Positions 23,654 through 32,208 of a stretch of 64,000 nucleotides of DNA are shown in pieces; position 1 is the first letter of the stretch, and each line of letters begins with the position of its first letter. Location: the NCBI GenBank assembly GCA_017882455.1, contig JADGPL010000001.1:62001-126000 (forward strand), written 5' to 3'. The position numbers and the translations under genes were made by a program. A model generated the notes under the pieces. That model worked only from the letters and a program-made list of their open reading frames with translations. It had not been told where the DNA came from and made no database searches. The stretch comes from Solirubrobacteraceae bacterium. GTDB lineage: Bacteria > Actinomycetota > Thermoleophilia > Solirubrobacterales > Solirubrobacteraceae.

Positions 23654-24709
23654 TCAGAGCGGCCAGTAGCGCGACAGATAGGAGACCGCGCGCGCGGTGA
23701 TCGGGTCGTCGGCTGGGTCGCTGGCCGGCGAGGTGAGCGCCTCGGCGTCCGCTTCGCCCGCCAACGCCGGGAGCGTCGCGCACACGCACTCGGCCAGCAC
23801 GCGCCGGTTGTAGCCGCCCTCCAGAACCACGCCGAGCGGAATTCCGGCCGAGCCGGCAAGATCGCGCACGCGCGCCGCCATCGCGACGAAGGAGCTCGTC
23901 TGCAGCCGGCATTCGGCCAGCGGATCCTCGGCGTGAGCGTCGAACCCTGCCGACACGAGCACCAGATCGGGCTCGAAGGCGCGCGCGGCCGGCAGCACGA
24001 CGCGATCGATCAGGCCCAACCACAACGACTCTTCTGAGCCGGGCGGCACCGGCAGGTTGAGCGTGTACCCCTCCCCCGCCCCCGAGCCCGCGTCCTCGAG
24101 CGGGCCTGTCCCCGGGAACAGCCGGGTCTGGTGGATGCTCGCGAACAGCACGTCCGAGCGTGCGCGAAATATCTCGGCCGTGCCGTTGCCGTGGTGGACG
24201 TCCCAGTCGAGCACGAACACGCGGCGCAGGCCCAGCTCGGCGATTGCGAATGCGGCAGCCACGGCGATGTTGTCGAACAGGCAGAAGCCCATCGCGCGCT
24301 CGCGCTCGGCGTGGTGGCCGGAGGGCCGCACGCCGCAGAATCCGACCGACGCATCGCCCCCCAGGAGATCGCGGGCCATGGCGCACGCGCCCCCGGCAGC
24401 GTGCAGAGCAGCCCGATAGGAGGCCTCGCCCACGAACGTATCGGGATCGATCGCTCCGCCGCCCGCAGCGCACAGGTCTCGGATCGACCGTACGTGGCGC
24501 GCAGAGTGCACGAGCTCGAGCTGGGACTCCTCGGCCGCCGGGGCCTCGCGGCGCGTCCAACCGAGCCAGTCGCGCTCGGCGAGCGCGTGCTCGAGCGAGA
24601 TCAGGCGCTCTGGGATATCCGGATGCGCGGGGGAGTGGACACGCGGGTCGTGCTCCAGGCAGGCCGGGTGACTGTAGTAGAGCCCGTCGCTCATTGGACG
24701 TTTCGCCAT
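23654..24709 (-). CDS. Histone deacetylase/AcuC-family zinc amidohydrolase
   Basis: A 351-aa enzyme of the arginase/deacetylase fold. Seen are GHHAERERAMGFCLFDN with the catalytic His pair, the zinc ligands in LDWDVHHGNGT and the later Asp in SAGFDAHAEDP, and the Gly-Tyr of VLEGGYN with the catalytic Tyr. Bacterial members remove acetyl groups from lysines or polyamines. The start is ATG at 24709; MSDG at 24694 is an alternative. It is divergent from the alcohol dehydrogenase gene 20 nt away and convergent with phosphofructokinase. With the sirtuin it is the second deacylase in this window. Confidence 0.88.
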   Translation of the reverse strand: MAKRPMSDGLYYSHPACLEHDPRVHSPAHPDIPERLISLEHALAERDWLGWTRREAPAAEESQLELVHSARHVRSIRDLCAAGGGAIDPDTFVGEASYRAALHAAGGACAMARDLLGGDASVGFCGVRPSGHHAERERAMGFCLFDNIAVAAAFAIAELGLRRVFVLDWDVHHGNGTAEIFRARSDVLFASIHQTRLFPGTGPLEDAGSGAGEGYTLNLPVPPGSEESLWLGLIDRVVLPAARAFEPDLVLVSAGFDAHAEDPLAECRLQTSSFVAMAARVRDLAGSAGIPLGVVLEGGYNRRVLAECVCATLPALAGEADAEALTSPASDPADDPITARAVSYLSRYWPL

Positions 24710-24729
24710 TCGTGGTTCACTGCCTAAAT

Positions 24730-25731
24730 ATGGCGCAACCGGCGCAGACGATGCGGGCGATGGTCTTCGAGGCGGTCGGAGCGCCTCTGCGCGCGGTCGA
24801 GCTGCCGGTGCCACAGCCCGGGCCCGGCCAGCTGCTGCTGCGGGTGCACGCATGTGGCGTCTGCCGGACCGATCTGCACCTGCTCGACGGGGAGGTCGAG
24901 ATCGCCGAGCCCCCGCGGATCCTCGGGCACCAGATCGTGGGAAGCGTGATTGCGGGCGAGGAGGAGGCGACAGACGGCCAGGCGCGCCGGGTCGGCGTGC
25001 CGTGGCTGGGCTGGACCTGCGGCGAGTGCGTGTACTGCCGAAGCGGGCGCGAGAACCTGTGCATCCGCGCGCGCTTCACCGGTCGGGACATCGATGGCGG
25101 AATGGCCGAGTACGCGGTCGCCGACGCCCGTTACTGCTTTCCGCTGCCGTCCGAGTACCCGGACGAACAGGCTGCACCGCTGCTGTGCGCGGGACTGATC
25201 GGCTATCGAGCATTGGGCATGTGCGGCGAGGCTCGCCGGCTCGGACTCTATGGCTTCGGCGCGGCCGCCCACATCCTCACCCAGGTCGCACGCAGTCAGG
25301 GTCGCGAGGTCTATGCGTTCACGCGTGCGGGCGACGAGGCGGCCCAGGGCTTCGCGATGGAGCTGGGCGCGGTCTGGGCAGGGGGATCGGAGGAAGCGCC
25401 ACCCGAGGAGCTCGATGCGGCGATCATCTTCGCGCCGGCCGGAGCGCTCGTGCCGCTGGCCCTGCGCGCGCTCGCGCCGGGAGGCACGGTGGTGTGCGGA
25501 GGCATCCACATGAGCGACATCCCCTCCTTTCCCTACAGCAGCCTGTGGGAGGAGCGCACGGTGCGCTCCGTCGCCAACCTCACCCGCAGGGACGCGCGGG
25601 AGATGCTCGCCCTGGCCCCTCGCGTGCCGGTGCGCACCAAGGTCAGCGCCTATGGTCTCGATGAAGCCGGCACGGCGCTTGACGACCTGCGCAGCGGGCG
25701 TTTCACGGGGGCGGCCGTAATCGTTCCCTGA
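24730..25731 (+). CDS. Zinc-dependent alcohol dehydrogenase
   Basis: A 333-aa medium-chain dehydrogenase. The catalytic zinc Cys is in HACGVCRTD, with His in ILGHQIVG. The structural zinc Cys cluster is CGECVYCRSGRENLC. The coenzyme-binding segment reads LYGFGAAAHI, the GxGxxA-type site of the zinc alcohol dehydrogenase family used by AdhA-like actinobacterial enzymes. The ATG at 24730 is the only good start, since upstream sequence belongs to the divergent promoter. The substrate cannot be told from sequence. Confidence 0.88.
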   Translation: MAQPAQTMRAMVFEAVGAPLRAVELPVPQPGPGQLLLRVHACGVCRTDLHLLDGEVEIAEPPRILGHQIVGSVIAGEEEATDGQARRVGVPWLGWTCGECVYCRSGRENLCIRARFTGRDIDGGMAEYAVADARYCFPLPSEYPDEQAAPLLCAGLIGYRALGMCGEARRLGLYGFGAAAHILTQVARSQGREVYAFTRAGDEAAQGFAMELGAVWAGGSEEAPPEELDAAIIFAPAGALVPLALRALAPGGTVVCGGIHMSDIPSFPYSSLWEERTVRSVANLTRRDAREMLALAPRVPVRTKVSAYGLDEAGTALDDLRSGRFTGAAVIVP

Positions 25732-25821
25732 GGAGCCTTGCGCGATCGCCTCAGCCCCCCGCCGGCGGTCGGGCCTGGTCACAGGATGTCGGAATCATTC
25801 GGCAAGCGGTACCTGTGTCAT

Positions 25822-25836
25822 GTATCGTCCACATAG
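25822..25836. promoter_or_regulatory. Imperfect ATGT-N7-ACAT palindrome upstream of the PadR gene
   Basis: ATGT (25822-25825) and ACAT (25833-25836) flank 7 nt, close to the ATGT-N8-ACAT sites described for PadR repressors. It overlaps a TATCGT -10-like hexamer and lies 24 nt before the PadR start. Autoregulation is the simplest reading. Confidence 0.4.
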
Positions 25837-25859
25837 CCGTCTCGGTGAGACGAGGAGCG

Positions 25860-26447
25860 ATGGCAAGCGTTAGCCCAGAGAAGACGAGGTGGATGCGGGG
25901 TCCCTCGACTCCGCTGCGAGGTGCCCTGCTCGGGCTTCTCCTGGAGCGCCCGGGCCACGGGGGCGACCTCGCCAACCGCTTGGCCGCGCGCCTCGGCGAG
26001 ACGTGGAGGGTGGACACCAACGACGTGTACAGGCTGCTCGAGCAGCTGGAGAAGACGGGGCTCGCGCTCTCTCGCGACGAGCCCAAGCGCGGCAACCACC
26101 GCCGCACGCACCTCGTGTATCACCCGACCGAGGAGACCTCGGAGGCGCTCACGCTGTGGATGGAGACGCTCTTGCCAAGGGAGCCGGTGCGGCTGGGGCT
26201 GCAGGCGAAGCTGTCGGTGGCGCGCCAGGAGGACGCCCCGCGCCTGCTGATCGCCCTCAGGGCCTACGAGCGCGAGTGCCTGGTGCTCGCGCAGTTGGTC
26301 GCTCCAAACGACGGCGAAGCGCGATCATGGGCCGCGCTGTGCATGGAGTGCACACGCGACGCCGTCTACGCGCAGCTGCAGACCGAGGTCGACTGGGCCA
26401 CCCGCACGCGGCGACGCATCAACGAATTCCTCGAGCGCGACCAGTAG
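25860..26447 (+). CDS. PadR-family transcriptional regulator
   Basis: A 195-aa protein. Residues about 18-95 are the PadR winged helix (ALLGLLLERPGHGGDLANRL, then VDTNDVYRLLEQLEKTGL and a wing with RRTHLVYHPT). About 100-190 is the helical dimerisation domain. The start is ATG at 25860, 3 nt after AGGAG. It is followed 13 nt later by exporter genes, the usual arrangement for PadR repressors that sense the exported compound. Confidence 0.9.
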   Translation: MASVSPEKTRWMRGPSTPLRGALLGLLLERPGHGGDLANRLAARLGETWRVDTNDVYRLLEQLEKTGLALSRDEPKRGNHRRTHLVYHPTEETSEALTLWMETLLPREPVRLGLQAKLSVARQEDAPRLLIALRAYERECLVLAQLVAPNDGEARSWAALCMECTRDAVYAQLQTEVDWATRTRRRINEFLERDQ

Positions 26448-26460
26448 CGTCGGCGCCACG

Positions 26461-27210
26461 ATGACGCCGCTGCTCTCCTTCCTCAACGTCAGCAAGCGCT
26501 GCGCGGACGGCGGCCGTGAGATTCTCGTGCTCGACCGCGCATGCCTGGACATCGACGCAGGCGTCTCGGTTGGCGTCTACGGTGCCCGTCGCTCGGGCAA
26601 GTCCACGCTGCTGCGCCTCGCCGCGGGGATCGCGCTGCCGGACTCGGGCACCGTCAGCTTCGACGGCGCCGACATGGCGCAGATGTCGGCGGCAGCGCGC
26701 AGCCGTCTGCTGCGGAGCGCGATCGCCTTCATGTCCGCGGACGACTGGCGCGCCAACGCGGGAGAGAGCGTCGTCGACCACGTTGCCACCGCGCTTGGAA
26801 GCGAGGGCCTGACGATGCGGGAAGCCAGGCACAGGGCGCTGCGCGTTCTCGATCAGGTCGGCGTCGGCGCAGCCGGCGCCCAGGAGACGGCGTCCTCGCT
26901 CTCGCTGACCGAGCGCACCAAGGTGATGCTCGCGCGCGCACTGGCGCGTGAGCCGCGGCTGTTGGTGCTCGACGAACCGGCACAGATGCCGAACCTCAGT
27001 GACCGCGACCGCTTCTATGCGCTGCTGCGCTCTGCCACACGGGAGCGCGGCATGGCGCTGCTCGTGGCATCCGAGGAGATGGCCGCGCTGCAGGGCCTTG
27101 GCGTGCTGATGTCGATCTCCGACGGCGAGCTGTGCTCGACCGAAGAACGCGGGACCGTCGTGCAGATGCCGGGTCGCAGGCGCGCGGGAGCGGAGCGACC
27201 CGGCTGGTGA
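26461..27210 (+). CDS. ABC ATPase, degenerate (exporter subunit)
   Basis: A 249-aa ATPase-like protein. Walker A is usable (GARRSGKST) and Walker B is intact (LLVLDEPAQ). The signature reads SLSLTER instead of LSGGQ, and the switch region is VASEEM with no H-loop His. Such half-sites occur in heterodimeric ABC pumps with one degenerate ATP site. The partner ATPase follows with a GTGA overlap. The 3' end is Arg/Gly-rich. Activity on its own is unlikely. Confidence 0.8.
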   Translation: MTPLLSFLNVSKRCADGGREILVLDRACLDIDAGVSVGVYGARRSGKSTLLRLAAGIALPDSGTVSFDGADMAQMSAAARSRLLRSAIAFMSADDWRANAGESVVDHVATALGSEGLTMREARHRALRVLDQVGVGAAGAQETASSLSLTERTKVMLARALAREPRLLVLDEPAQMPNLSDRDRFYALLRSATRERGMALLVASEEMAALQGLGVLMSISDGELCSTEERGTVVQMPGRRRAGAERPGW

Positions 27211-27911
27211 GCACGCTCGAGCTGCGCGAGGTCACCAAGCACTACTCCAGCGGAGCGGAGACCATCAAGGCCGTGGATGGCGTGTCCCTAACGGTGTCAA
27301 GCGGCGAGTTCGTCGCCCTGTATGGCCCGAGCGGCTCGGGCAAGACGACCCTGCTGCTGCTCGCAGCCGGCCTGGCATCGCCCGACAGCGGCGCCATCCT
27401 GTTCGACGGGCGCGATATCGGCTCATTCAGCGAACGCGACAGCGCCCTCTATCGGCGCCGCGACGTGGGCTTCGTCTTCCAGGCGTTTCATCTGATGCCG
27501 CACACCTCGGCGCTGGACAATGCGACGATCAAGCTGACCGGCGGGGGATACACCCTCCGGGAGGCACGCTCCAAGGCCCTGCCGTGGCTGGAGCGCGTGG
27601 GACTCGCCGAGCGAGCCGAGCAGACGCCTGAGCGCCTGTCGATGGGCGAGCGACAGCGCGTGGCGATCGCGCGGGCGCTCGTCAACGAACCGCGACTGCT
27701 GCTCGCCGACGAGCCGACCGGAAACCTCGACTCCAAGCGCAGCCGCGAGATACTCGCGCTGATGCGCGACATCTGCCACGAGCGCGGCATCCCGGGCGTG
27801 GTCGTGACCCACGATCCGGATGCCTCCGCCTTTGTCGATCGAGTTCACACGCTGCGCGACGGGCACCTGGCCGACGGGATCGATCCAGAGCTCGCGTCCA
27901 GCTCCTCGTGA
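27207..27911 (+). CDS. ABC transporter ATP-binding protein (MacB/LolD type)
   Basis: A 234-aa ATPase with complete motifs: GPSGSGKTT, Q-loop FVFQAF, signature LSMGERQRVAIARAL, Walker B LLLADEPTGNLD and H-loop VTHDP. TGNLD is typical of the MacB/LolD group that works with FtsX-type permeases, and such a permease follows with a GTGA overlap. The start is GTG at 27207 on the stop of the preceding ATPase gene. The trio plus PadR resembles antimicrobial-peptide or lipid extruders; the substrate is unknown. Confidence 0.88.
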   Translation: MSTLELREVTKHYSSGAETIKAVDGVSLTVSSGEFVALYGPSGSGKTTLLLLAAGLASPDSGAILFDGRDIGSFSERDSALYRRRDVGFVFQAFHLMPHTSALDNATIKLTGGGYTLREARSKALPWLERVGLAERAEQTPERLSMGERQRVAIARALVNEPRLLLADEPTGNLDSKRSREILALMRDICHERGIPGVVVTHDPDASAFVDRVHTLRDGHLADGIDPELASSSS

Positions 27912-30469
27912 GAGCTCTCGTGAACCCCCGCATCGCGGGGGTCCGCCTGAGCATGCTGGTCCACCTCTATCGGGTACGGCTGCGATCCCACGCCGTTCAG
28001 GAGCTGCTGGCGGGCAGCGGGATCGCCGTGGGGGTGGCGCTGGTTCTCGGCGTGCTGGTCGCCAACACCAGCCTCACGAGCTCAGCCGGCGAACTGATCC
28101 ATCAGGTGGTGGGCTCTGCGCGCCTGCAATTGGCCGCGCGCTCCCCCGAAGGCTTCGACGAAAGCCTGCTGGCGCGAAGCCGACGCCTCCCCGGGGTGAG
28201 GGTGGGAGCGGCGGTGCTGCGAGAGAACATCGTCGTTGTCGGTCCGCGGGGCCGGGCGGCCGTGCAGATCCTCGGCGTGACCCCGGCGGTGGCGACGCTC
28301 GGCGGACTCGGCACGCGAAACTTCGGGCCGGGCGGATTCACGTTCGCCGGGGGACTGATCCTGCCGGCGAGCGTCGCCGAAGCCACAGGCGCCGAACCGG
28401 GGACGCGAGTACGGATCCTCGCGCGTGGCGGCGTGCGCACGATCAAGGTCGGCGCCGTCCTCGGCGGCTCGCTGTTCGGCGCGCTGGCCTCGAGCCCCGT
28501 CGCGATATCCCAGCTGCGGGTCGCCCAACGCCTCACCGCCCTGCCGAGGAAGGTATCTGAGGTCCTGCTGGAGCCGCGCCGGGGCGCCGATGGTCTCGTC
28601 GCACGCGAGCTGCGCACGCTCGCGGCCGGACGCCTGGACGTCGAGCCCGCTGACAACGAGCTGCGGCTGCTCGACCAGGCCGCCAAGCCCAATGACGAGT
28701 CGATCTCGCTGTTCGCCGCGATCAGCGTGATGGTGGGGTTCCTGCTCGCGCTCAATGCCATGCTGCTGACGGTCCCCGAGCGCCGGCGTTTCGTCGCCGA
28801 CCTGCGCATGCAGGGCTACGACTGGCGTCAGATCCTCCTCCTCCTCGGCTTCCAGGCCTTCGTGCTCGGTGTGGTGGCCTCGGCTGTCGGCGTGGGTCTC
28901 GGCATTCTGATCTCGCACGCCTTCCTGCACCGGATTCCCGCCTACCTCATCACCGCCTTCCCGATCGGTACCCAGGAGATCCTGAACGCGAGCACGGTTC
29001 TCCTCGCCCTCGGCTGCGGGGTGCTCGCCACGATGCTCGCCTCGCTCTCTCCGGTGCTGGACCTGCGCCCGAGCCGCGCCAGCGACGCCGCCTTCCACGA
29101 CCGCTCCGGCGGAAACGAGGTCCTTGCCCCGCGCACGGCCTCTCGCCTTGCGGCCCTGAGCATCGTCTCGCTGCTGGCGATCACGCTCGTGGTCACGCTC
29201 GAGCCGGCCCTGACGATCGTGGGCGGCGTGGCGCTCGCCCTCACCACGCTGTGCGCGATCCCGAGCCTCTTCACAGGAGTGGCTCGCGGCCTGCGCTGGC
29301 TCGGGGAGCGGGTACGCAGCAGCGCGCTGATCATCGTCGTATCGGAGCTGCGGGCTGTGACCACCCGCTCGGTCGCGCTGGCGGGCGTGGCCGCGCTCGC
29401 GGTCTATGGCAGCGTCGCGATCGGCGGCGCGCGCTCGGACCTGATCCGCGGGCTGGATCTCAACTTCACCCAGTATCTGCAGACCGCCGAGGAGTGGGTG
29501 ACGACCGGAGGCAACGACCTGACCACCAACGCGTTCGAACCGGCGGGCGCCGTGGCCGCGATCGCCCGCGCGCCGGGGATCCGGTCGGTGCGGATCTACC
29601 AGGGCGGATTCCTCGACGTGGGACCTCGCCGCCTGTGGATCATCGCGCGCTCGCCACAGGACCATGGGCTGATCCCCTCCAGCCAGCTGCTTCACGGCAA
29701 TCTCTCCACCGCCTCCCGCCTGCTTCGCACGGGAGGCTGGGCGAGCATCTCCGAAGGCTTCGCCCGTGAACGCCACCTCCACGTGGGTGGACGATTCACC
29801 CTCCCCACGCCGAGCGGACGCGCCGGCTTCGGCGTTGCGGCCATCACGACCAACCTGGGCTGGTCCCCCGGGGCGGTGATCATGAGCTCGGCCGATTACC
29901 GCAGCCACTGGCAGACGGCGGAGCCGACCGGGATCGAGGTGGATCTGAAGCCCGGTGTGTCGGCGGCGGCCGGGCGAAGCGCCGTGGTGGCGGCAATCGG
30001 CAACCGGCCCGGTCTCGGCGTGCAGAGCTTCGAGGAACGCCGACGGCAGTATGCGGCGGACTCTCGCCAGGGGCTGCACGCGCTGAGCGAGATCGCGACA
30101 CTGCTGCTGATAGCGGCGGCGCTCGCGGTGGCATCGGCGCTCAGCGCCGCGATCTGGCAGCGACGCGCGCGACTCGCCTCCCTGAAGATCCAGGGATACG
30201 ACGCGGGGCAGCTGTGGCGAGCGCTGCTGCTCGAGAGCGCCATAGTCCTCGGAGTCGGATGTGCCGTGGGCGCTGTCGCCGGAGTCTACGGTCATGCGCT
30301 CGCCAGCCGCTGGCTGAGGCTGACCACCGGGTTCCCGGCGCCATTCGCCGTGAACGCCAAAGAGGTGCTCTTCACCCTTGCGCTGCTCGCGATCATCGCG
30401 ATAGCCGTGATCGCCCTCCCCGGGCTTGCCGCGGCTCGCGCGCCGGCGCGCGCGAGCCTTCAGGAGTGA
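27908..30469 (+). CDS. FtsX-like ABC permease (two-repeat, 853 aa)
   Basis: A large membrane protein with an N-terminal segment at about 35-60, a periplasmic domain of about 200 residues, and three segments at about 265-400 (SLFAAISVMVGFLLALNAML, FVLGVVASAVGVGLGILI). A second unit follows, with a further extracytoplasmic domain and a C-terminal set of three at about 715-850. This is the duplicated FtsX arrangement used by single-chain mechanotransmission ABC systems. The start is GTG at 27908, overlapping the ATPase stop. It transmits ATPase movement to the outside rather than forming a classic channel. Confidence 0.85.
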   Translation: MRALVNPRIAGVRLSMLVHLYRVRLRSHAVQELLAGSGIAVGVALVLGVLVANTSLTSSAGELIHQVVGSARLQLAARSPEGFDESLLARSRRLPGVRVGAAVLRENIVVVGPRGRAAVQILGVTPAVATLGGLGTRNFGPGGFTFAGGLILPASVAEATGAEPGTRVRILARGGVRTIKVGAVLGGSLFGALASSPVAISQLRVAQRLTALPRKVSEVLLEPRRGADGLVARELRTLAAGRLDVEPADNELRLLDQAAKPNDESISLFAAISVMVGFLLALNAMLLTVPERRRFVADLRMQGYDWRQILLLLGFQAFVLGVVASAVGVGLGILISHAFLHRIPAYLITAFPIGTQEILNASTVLLALGCGVLATMLASLSPVLDLRPSRASDAAFHDRSGGNEVLAPRTASRLAALSIVSLLAITLVVTLEPALTIVGGVALALTTLCAIPSLFTGVARGLRWLGERVRSSALIIVVSELRAVTTRSVALAGVAALAVYGSVAIGGARSDLIRGLDLNFTQYLQTAEEWVTTGGNDLTTNAFEPAGAVAAIARAPGIRSVRIYQGGFLDVGPRRLWIIARSPQDHGLIPSSQLLHGNLSTASRLLRTGGWASISEGFARERHLHVGGRFTLPTPSGRAGFGVAAITTNLGWSPGAVIMSSADYRSHWQTAEPTGIEVDLKPGVSAAAGRSAVVAAIGNRPGLGVQSFEERRRQYAADSRQGLHALSEIATLLLIAAALAVASALSAAIWQRRARLASLKIQGYDAGQLWRALLLESAIVLGVGCAVGAVAGVYGHALASRWLRLTTGFPAPFAVNAKEVLFTLALLAIIAIAVIALPGLAAARAPARASLQE

Positions 30470-30483
30470 CTATGTATTGGCGC

Positions 30484-30507
30484 TTGACTAGACGAAACTG
30501 TTCTAGT
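30484..30507 (+). promoter_or_regulatory. Promoter with palindromic operator upstream of the DUF2600 gene
   Basis: TTGACT (30484-30489) is a good -35. Overlapping it is a palindrome, ACTAGA (30487-30492) and TCTAGT (30502-30507) around 9 nt, whose right arm reaches the GTG at 30506. A repressor here would cover both promoter and start. Confidence 0.45.
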
Positions 30508-31618
30508 GGTTGCTCCCAGCCGAAGTCGCCTCGCGCTGGCGCAAGCGTTCGCGGGGGCAGCCACCCGCTACTGGCTGGGCGTATTCCCACAGGTCGGCCG
30601 TGAGGTCCGCCACTGGCGCGAGCGGGCGCTCCAGATCCCCGACCCCGTGCTGCGCAGGCTCGCATTGGTCACCCAGGACACCGAGCGTGGCAACCTCGAA
30701 GGGGCGGCCGCATTCGCGGTGCTCGCGCCGCGCGCGCAGCGCGCGCGCGTGGTCCGGGCCGCCGTGGCCTTCCAGGCGACCTACGACTACATCGACACCC
30801 TCGCCGAGCAGCCGAGCACCGACCCGGTCGCCAACGGGCATCAGCTGCACCTCGCCCTGCTCACGGCGCTCGAGCCGGGAACCGATCACCACGACTACTA
30901 CAGGCACAACCCGGGCAGGCACGACAACGGCTACATCAGAAACCTGATCGACACGTGCCGCAGCGCGCTCGGTGCGCTGCCCTCATACGCCGCTGCCACC
31001 GAGGGAGCGCTGCGAGCGGCACGCCGGATGATCGCCTACCAGAGCCTGAACCATGGTGGCGAGGACGACGGTCAGCGGGAACTTGCGAGGTGGGCCTCCC
31101 GCGAAACCCCTCGCGGCTCAGGGCTGCGCTGGTGGGAGACCGCCGCCGGGACCGCCTCCTCGCTGACCGTCTTCGCCCTGATAGCGGCCGCGGGACGCCC
31201 CTTGCTCAGCGCCACAGAGACGCTGGCGCTGGAGCGAGCCTACTTTCCGTGGATCGGCGCGCTACACGTGCTCCTCGACAGCCTGATCGATCGCGCGGCG
31301 GACATCGAGGCCGGACACCACAGCCTCGTCGACCACTACGCCTCGGCCGAGGACGCCGCAACCCGCATGAGCCTGATCGCCGCCCAGGCGGTGCATGCGA
31401 CCGAGCAGCTCTCAGACAGCATCCAGCACGCGATGATCCTCGCTGGCATGACCAGCTTCTACCTGTCCGCGCCGGACGCGTCGAGTGCTCAGTGGCGCCT
31501 GGTGACGAGCGAGGTGCTCGAGGCGATGGGCATCCTGGCGACGCCTACGATGATCGTCCTGCGCGCGCGCCGCGCAGTGGGGAGGCGGCTCGACGCCGCC
31601 CCGAGGGTCCGGGGTTAG
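30506..31618 (+). CDS. DUF2600 family protein (YtpB-like, possible terpene cyclase)
   Basis: A 370-aa helical protein. Two acidic motifs match the DUF2600 family: DYIDTL near residue 91, and LHVLLDSLIDRAAD near 253 followed by a conserved His-rich stretch (AGHHSLVDHY). The family includes Bacillus YtpB, which cyclises tetraprenyl diphosphate to a sesquarterpene. The Asp clusters would bind Mg-diphosphate. The start is GTG at 30506. It is 36 nt after the exporter permease but has its own promoter-like element, so it may be read separately. Product and prenyl length are unknown. Confidence 0.75.
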   Translation: MVAPSRSRLALAQAFAGAATRYWLGVFPQVGREVRHWRERALQIPDPVLRRLALVTQDTERGNLEGAAAFAVLAPRAQRARVVRAAVAFQATYDYIDTLAEQPSTDPVANGHQLHLALLTALEPGTDHHDYYRHNPGRHDNGYIRNLIDTCRSALGALPSYAAATEGALRAARRMIAYQSLNHGGEDDGQRELARWASRETPRGSGLRWWETAAGTASSLTVFALIAAAGRPLLSATETLALERAYFPWIGALHVLLDSLIDRAADIEAGHHSLVDHYASAEDAATRMSLIAAQAVHATEQLSDSIQHAMILAGMTSFYLSAPDASSAQWRLVTSEVLEAMGILATPTMIVLRARRAVGRRLDAAPRVRG

Positions 31619-31822
31619 ACGACGGCGCACGCAGCGTACTGGAAACTCAAGTATAGGATTTTACAGTTGTCCATCGAGGATCCCCACGGCATGATCACCA
31701 CGCGTGGACGGGCGTTGGCCGCAGCAGTGTGCCCACGTCCAGAATCCCGCTTTCGTCTCGCCAGTGAGCGGGCCGGGCGTCCAACGGCGCCCGGTTCGCG
31801 ATTGCCTCTCAATCGGATCGCA

Positions 31823-32179
31823 ATGACCGAAAGTGGAATCACGATAGAGCTGACGAGCACCCAGGTGGGCCGCGTCGTGCGCAGCACCGCGAACGCAGAA
31901 GGCCTCTCCAGCATCCTCGGCGGTCTCGCTGGTAAGGCCGGCACATCGAGCTTCAAGACGCTCGCGCAGAGCCCCCGCCTGTCACGCTCGCTGGTGTTGG
32001 GACTGTTGGTGCTCGCGTGCTTTCCGACCGACGGTGGGGCTTTGGCGGTGACCGACGTCGCCAGCCGCCTCGAGATGAGCCCAAGCACGACGCACCGCTA
32101 TCTCACGACGCTGCTGGCCGTTGGCCTGCTAGAGCAGGATCCGCGCACCCGCCGCTACCGGGTCCCCGCTGCAGCCTAG
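31823..32179 (+). CDS. Small IclR-type winged-helix protein
   Basis: A 118-aa protein consisting of an IclR-like N-terminal DNA-binding domain (LAVTDVASRLEMSPSTTHRYLTTL, then GLLEQDPRTRRYRV) without the effector-binding half (usual length about 250). About 50 residues of unassigned sequence precede the helix-turn-helix. The start is uncertain. ATG 31823 is chosen, but a TAGGAT hexamer at 31654-31659 stands 7 nt before an in-frame TTG at 31667 that would add 52 residues. It is convergent with the histidine kinase gene. Confidence 0.65.
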   Translation: MTESGITIELTSTQVGRVVRSTANAEGLSSILGGLAGKAGTSSFKTLAQSPRLSRSLVLGLLVLACFPTDGGALAVTDVASRLEMSPSTTHRYLTTLLAVGLLEQDPRTRRYRVPAAA

Positions 32180-32208
32180 GCGGTCCCTGGCTCGTCCAGC
32201 CTGGCTCG

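Noticed and set aside
31667-31822. TTG-initiated N-terminal extension of the IclR-like protein behind TAGGAT
   Set aside because: Promoter spacing is good, but the extra 52 residues look like non-coding-derived Arg/Ala sequence; kept as an alternative start only.
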